From assembly GCA_965153455.1 (NCBI GenBank), contig OZ234493.1:17660213-17724212 (forward strand): a stretch of 64,000 bases of DNA, read 5' to 3'. The notes under the pieces are model-generated. The model had not been told where the DNA came from. It did no database searches and was given only the letters and a program-made list of their open reading frames with translations. Of the stretch, positions 60,851-64,000 are shown piece by piece (the stretch's first letter is position 1; each line of letters begins with the position of its first letter). The position numbers were made by a program, and so were the translations under genes. The DNA is from Sphagnum compactum. Taxonomy: Eukaryota > Bryophyta > Sphagnopsida > Sphagnales.

Positions 60851-61601
60851 GAACCTTGTGCATTAAATGCTGAGTTTCGCATTTCGTTCTGATATTTAAT
60901 AAAATTCACTTACTTTGCGGTATACCACTGAAAGAGGTGATAGGGGTGAAAGAGAGGGTGAATTAGGGATAGCTTTTTAATTGTCCTTGCTTGGTTTCCA
61001 TGGCAAGCTATTTGCATACCCTTTTCTTTTTTAAATAAATAAATTGGGCTGCATGATTTATAAAATCCCAACCAAATCCTCACCTCCTATTGGCACAAAT
61101 CTGCAAATATTTTGTTGGGAGCCAATAAGAGCTCACCCCATATGAACAAAAAAGGACTCCTGGATTTTTATTTTTTTAATGGGAAAACCATTGGGTCTAG
61201 TAGCCTAGGGTACCACCCTTTTCATAGAGTTTTTTCTCCCTTATGACGACTTTCCGAATGCTTGCTTTCTCAACCATGCCGAGGGGAAACTTGGAGCTTG
61301 TTGGTAATACATTACACCAAAACTAAAGTCTACATTATATCACTAAAGTCTTAAGGTAAGGAGCAAGATTCAAAAACCCCCTGGAAATTGAGGGACACGT
61401 GCGCAAGGTAAGGTAGTTGCAAGCTTGTAAATTCAATCATTTGCAATATTGCAACTAACATTTATAAAATATTATGTGTTGTTGTTGTTGTTTTAAATTG
61501 GAGGATAAATGGAGCTCTAAAATCCTTTTATTACACATTTGTAAAAAAATTCACCAATTTTTCACTAATTTAAGCACAAATATTCAACATCCAATTTCCA
61601 T
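60851..61601. other. Spacer and 3' flank of the CFAP73-like gene
   Basis: AT-rich sequence without supportable coding. The portion adjoining 61601 should contain the 3' untranslated region of the minus-strand gene. Confidence 0.4.
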
Positions 61602-63824
61602 CTAATCTTTGGGGAGGAGAGGTTCCTTCTTGGTTAAAGTTGCCTTGAAGGCTTTTTGGATGAAGTTGAGGTCCGTGACATAATCACCCACTGAATCTAA
61701 TTGCTTCAATGGCTTGTCATATGGTGGACGGCTAATGACCGATACTTTATCAATTCGGTGAAACAAATTTTCTGCAGCCATGCAAATCTAATCTAGGCAC
61801 GCATAAAAGAAATGATTAGTCTTATGGAAATATGACTTTTTCAAATTAAAATTAAAATTATATTTAAAAATGTTTTACAATTTCATTCAAAGGATTAACA
61901 TATTTCATCATGGATTCTCTCAATTTTGGATTGGCAAAATAACACACCTGGCTTCGAGCAAGGGTTTTTGCAGCTGCAAGATGAAGAACAGAATCAATTT
62001 GGAGTTGCAATTCCTCGGTTTCCATTTTCTTTTTCTCGTATGCTTGCTTTGTCACACTTACATCGTTGTGAAGTGTGAGAATTTCATTCATGGTTGATTT
62101 GGTGTATTTTTGGAGTTGGGTTCTCAAGATCTCAATTTGGTCTCCGCAAACTTCAACATGTTTCTTCAAATCAAGGTGACTTGCTGCAAGTGTGGCATGC
62201 CTGAAAATCACATGATCTTGAAGGCCTATGAACAAAGTACATTGATGTACGTACCTATTGGAAACTTCATATGGAATTAAAAAAATTTAGCTCACAATAA
62301 CCTAAAAAATTGAAGACCTCACATGATTTTATAACCAAAACTCTAGTCAATTGTGTTTTTTAACCACCATTTTAAAATTGGGTTTAAACATTTAATTTCC
62401 AAAGAGCCATAACACATGAGTTCAATTACAAATAATTCATGAAAAAAAATGTTATTTGTGTGGGCTTAATTTAGGGCAAACACTTCTCCATAAGATTGAT
62501 GACAAAAAAAAAGGATAACAATAAAAAAAATCACCGTAGAAGAAGGTCATTGATTTCATGATAAGCGGGTGCTGCTTCAACCACCGATTCCAAGTATTTT
62601 TGGTACAACATTAAGCGATCCAAATGGGCCAAAGTAATCCCTCTCAAGTCCTTCAATTTCTCCAAATTAGTCTCTAGATGTTCTATCTCCACCTCCTACA
62701 TGAATGCCAAATCCAAAAAGATTATTAACAATAAAACCCCAAAGTTTACATCTACATGAAAACCTTCAATCGAAATATGTATTTCCATCAAAATTCAAAA
62801 GATAAGAAGAAGGTAAACCTTTTCCATTCGCATGTGGATCTCATCAACTGACTTTTTCTCGGCTCTCTTCTTCTTGATGGCATTTTCCTACCCATGACAA
62901 AATACATTGTGTGAGAATAAGGAAGTTCATTAATTATGCAAAAAAAAATGTAAAATCAACATGGCTTTGGTGAATCCATAAACTTAGAAATTTTCTGAAA
63001 TTTTTTTACAATATTATTAAAATTTTGAATATGTTTTTGGCAAGACTTGGAAATTATTTATTATTTAGTTGGGTGGAAACATGAAGGCTTTTTAATGGGG
63101 CAATGAAACCTGTAGAAACTTGGAAAAACCAATTAGGGATTCTTGAAGACGAAGGTCCCTATCTCTCAATGCATCTTCTCGTTTCTGCAACACTTCTTCC
63201 TTCCTTTGTTTGCCCCCATTTACTTGTAATCAATCAATGATAATGATGACTAAACTTGAAATTTTAAAATTGTCATTGAGAATTTTTAATTTCTAGAGCT
63301 CTTTTAAGAAAACATGGTATAAAATAACAAAAAAGAACCTTGCAACAAGATTATTTTACACTAAAAAAATTGTTTTAAATGTTTGAAAAACTTCTAAGTT
63401 TCAAATATGTTGACCTTAGATTATTTCACATATCAAGAATGTTACATGACATTTGGGATTTGATAAGAAATTTTAACATATATCATCAACACTTACGATG
63501 AGTTCCCAAACCTTCTTCAACAACATACATTAGAAAAAATTCTAAAGTAAAATATGAAAAGAAAACTTACAATGCACATTCCACTTTTTGGCGTTCCAAT
63601 TCATCATGCACTAAGTACATGAGACGCCGTTTCTCTAACAAGCGTGTTGCCGGCAATGCCTTGTCTAATTGTCCAGGTCCTACAGGTATGACCACAATAG
63701 GCGATGTGGTTTCGAGCTCCCCTACTATTCCTGTTGATGCGATTGTTGTTGTTGTTGATGCTCCTCCTCCACCAGCTACAGAGCTTGCAAGCATTGCAAC
63801 TTGTGGTACAACTATTGTTGCCAT
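61602..63824 (-). CDS. CCDC42/CFAP73-like coiled-coil protein (DUF4200), flagellar
   Basis: This is a predicted cilia- and flagella-associated coiled-coil protein. CCDC42/CFAP73 proteins (the MIA-related group in algae) act at the inner-dynein/axoneme level or in sperm-flagellum assembly. Exons, in reading order: 63824-63571, 63203-63110, 62887-62819, 62695-62535, 62200-61948 and 61787-61602 (TAG). All phases agree, giving 338 residues, near the usual ~310. The first ~60 residues are Ala/Thr/Gly-rich and unordered. The DUF4200 signature then begins (about 60-190): LLEKRRLMYLVHDELERQK, LRLQESLIGFSKFLQENA, KKKRAEKK and YQKYLESVV. A long helical region and a C-terminal DYVTDLNFIQKAFK segment follow. 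No catalytic residues are expected. A generic coiled-coil protein is the main alternative, but the SLIxFxKFLQEN phrase is characteristic. Confidence 0.82.
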
Positions 63825-64000
63825 GGTGTGTCTTTTGTTTCATGAAATTAAGGTTTGTGCACCCTTCACTAAAACTAGAGAAACATTTATGCAAATTTGT
63901 TTGCACCTTAATAATTGTATGGTTTGAAAATGTATATCGAAACAATGTTAGGGTTTGTGCACCCTTCATTAGAAATCAAATAAGCTCGAAAGTTCAGGTT
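63825..64000 (-). promoter_or_regulatory. 5' flank of the CFAP73-like gene
   Basis: Upstream sequence of the minus-strand gene, probably leader and proximal promoter. A GTTTGTGCACCCTTCA phrase is repeated directly near 63851 and 63953. No specific factor site is asserted. Confidence 0.3.

Noticed and set aside
1-64000. CRISPR array, rRNA genes or bacterial operons
   Set aside because: No regularly spaced short repeats with unique spacers, no rRNA core sequence, and all recognised genes are intron-split plant genes.

Overview
This window reads as nuclear DNA of a land plant. It is AT-rich and gene-poor, with four split nuclear genes that have GT/AG introns, TTTAGGG-type telomere motifs, and decayed plant retroelements (an L1-type LINE, a second LINE fragment, and a Ty3/gypsy element). 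The rightmost gene encodes a CCDC42/CFAP73-type protein, a family tied to motile cilia and flagella. That suggests a plant with swimming sperm (bryophyte, lycophyte, fern, cycad or Ginkgo) rather than a flowering plant or conifer. This is an inference, and I cannot name the species.

Layout. 1-2400 is AT-rich spacer. 2605-5601 (+) is a ten-exon lpxD-type acyltransferase gene of the plant lipid-A-like pathway, probably mitochondrial. 5602-22150 is spacer with minisatellites (8050-8740, 16598-16905), a strong foldback (16191-16300), interstitial telomere motifs and two copies of a probable SINE. 22150-25862 (+) holds a minisatellite, a long GA-rich leader and a four-exon heavy-metal-associated (HMA) domain gene with a Lys/Glu/Gly-rich tail and no CaaX box. 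25863-32570 is spacer with a minisatellite and a 350-bp duplication. About 32580-37700 (-) is an L1-type LINE that has lost its reverse transcriptase and carries a ~990-bp insertion inside its endonuclease. 39100-40800 is an unexplained, less AT-rich island with orphan ORFs. 45130-49993 (-) is a twelve-exon ankyrin-repeat, integrin-linked-kinase-like protein kinase. 52955-58220 (-) is a degenerate Ty3/gypsy element, with another LINE endonuclease fragment abutting it at 58290-58760. 61602-63824 (-) is the six-exon CCDC42/CFAP73-like gene.

The four host genes look unrelated in function and do not form a cluster. All four could be assembled from the raw sequence with matching intron phases and total coding lengths divisible by three, which is the main support for the models. 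I found no complete mobile element, no rRNA and no CRISPR array, and no tRNA gene I would defend. Exon ends come from reading splice signals by eye; first exons and one weak acceptor are the least certain parts.
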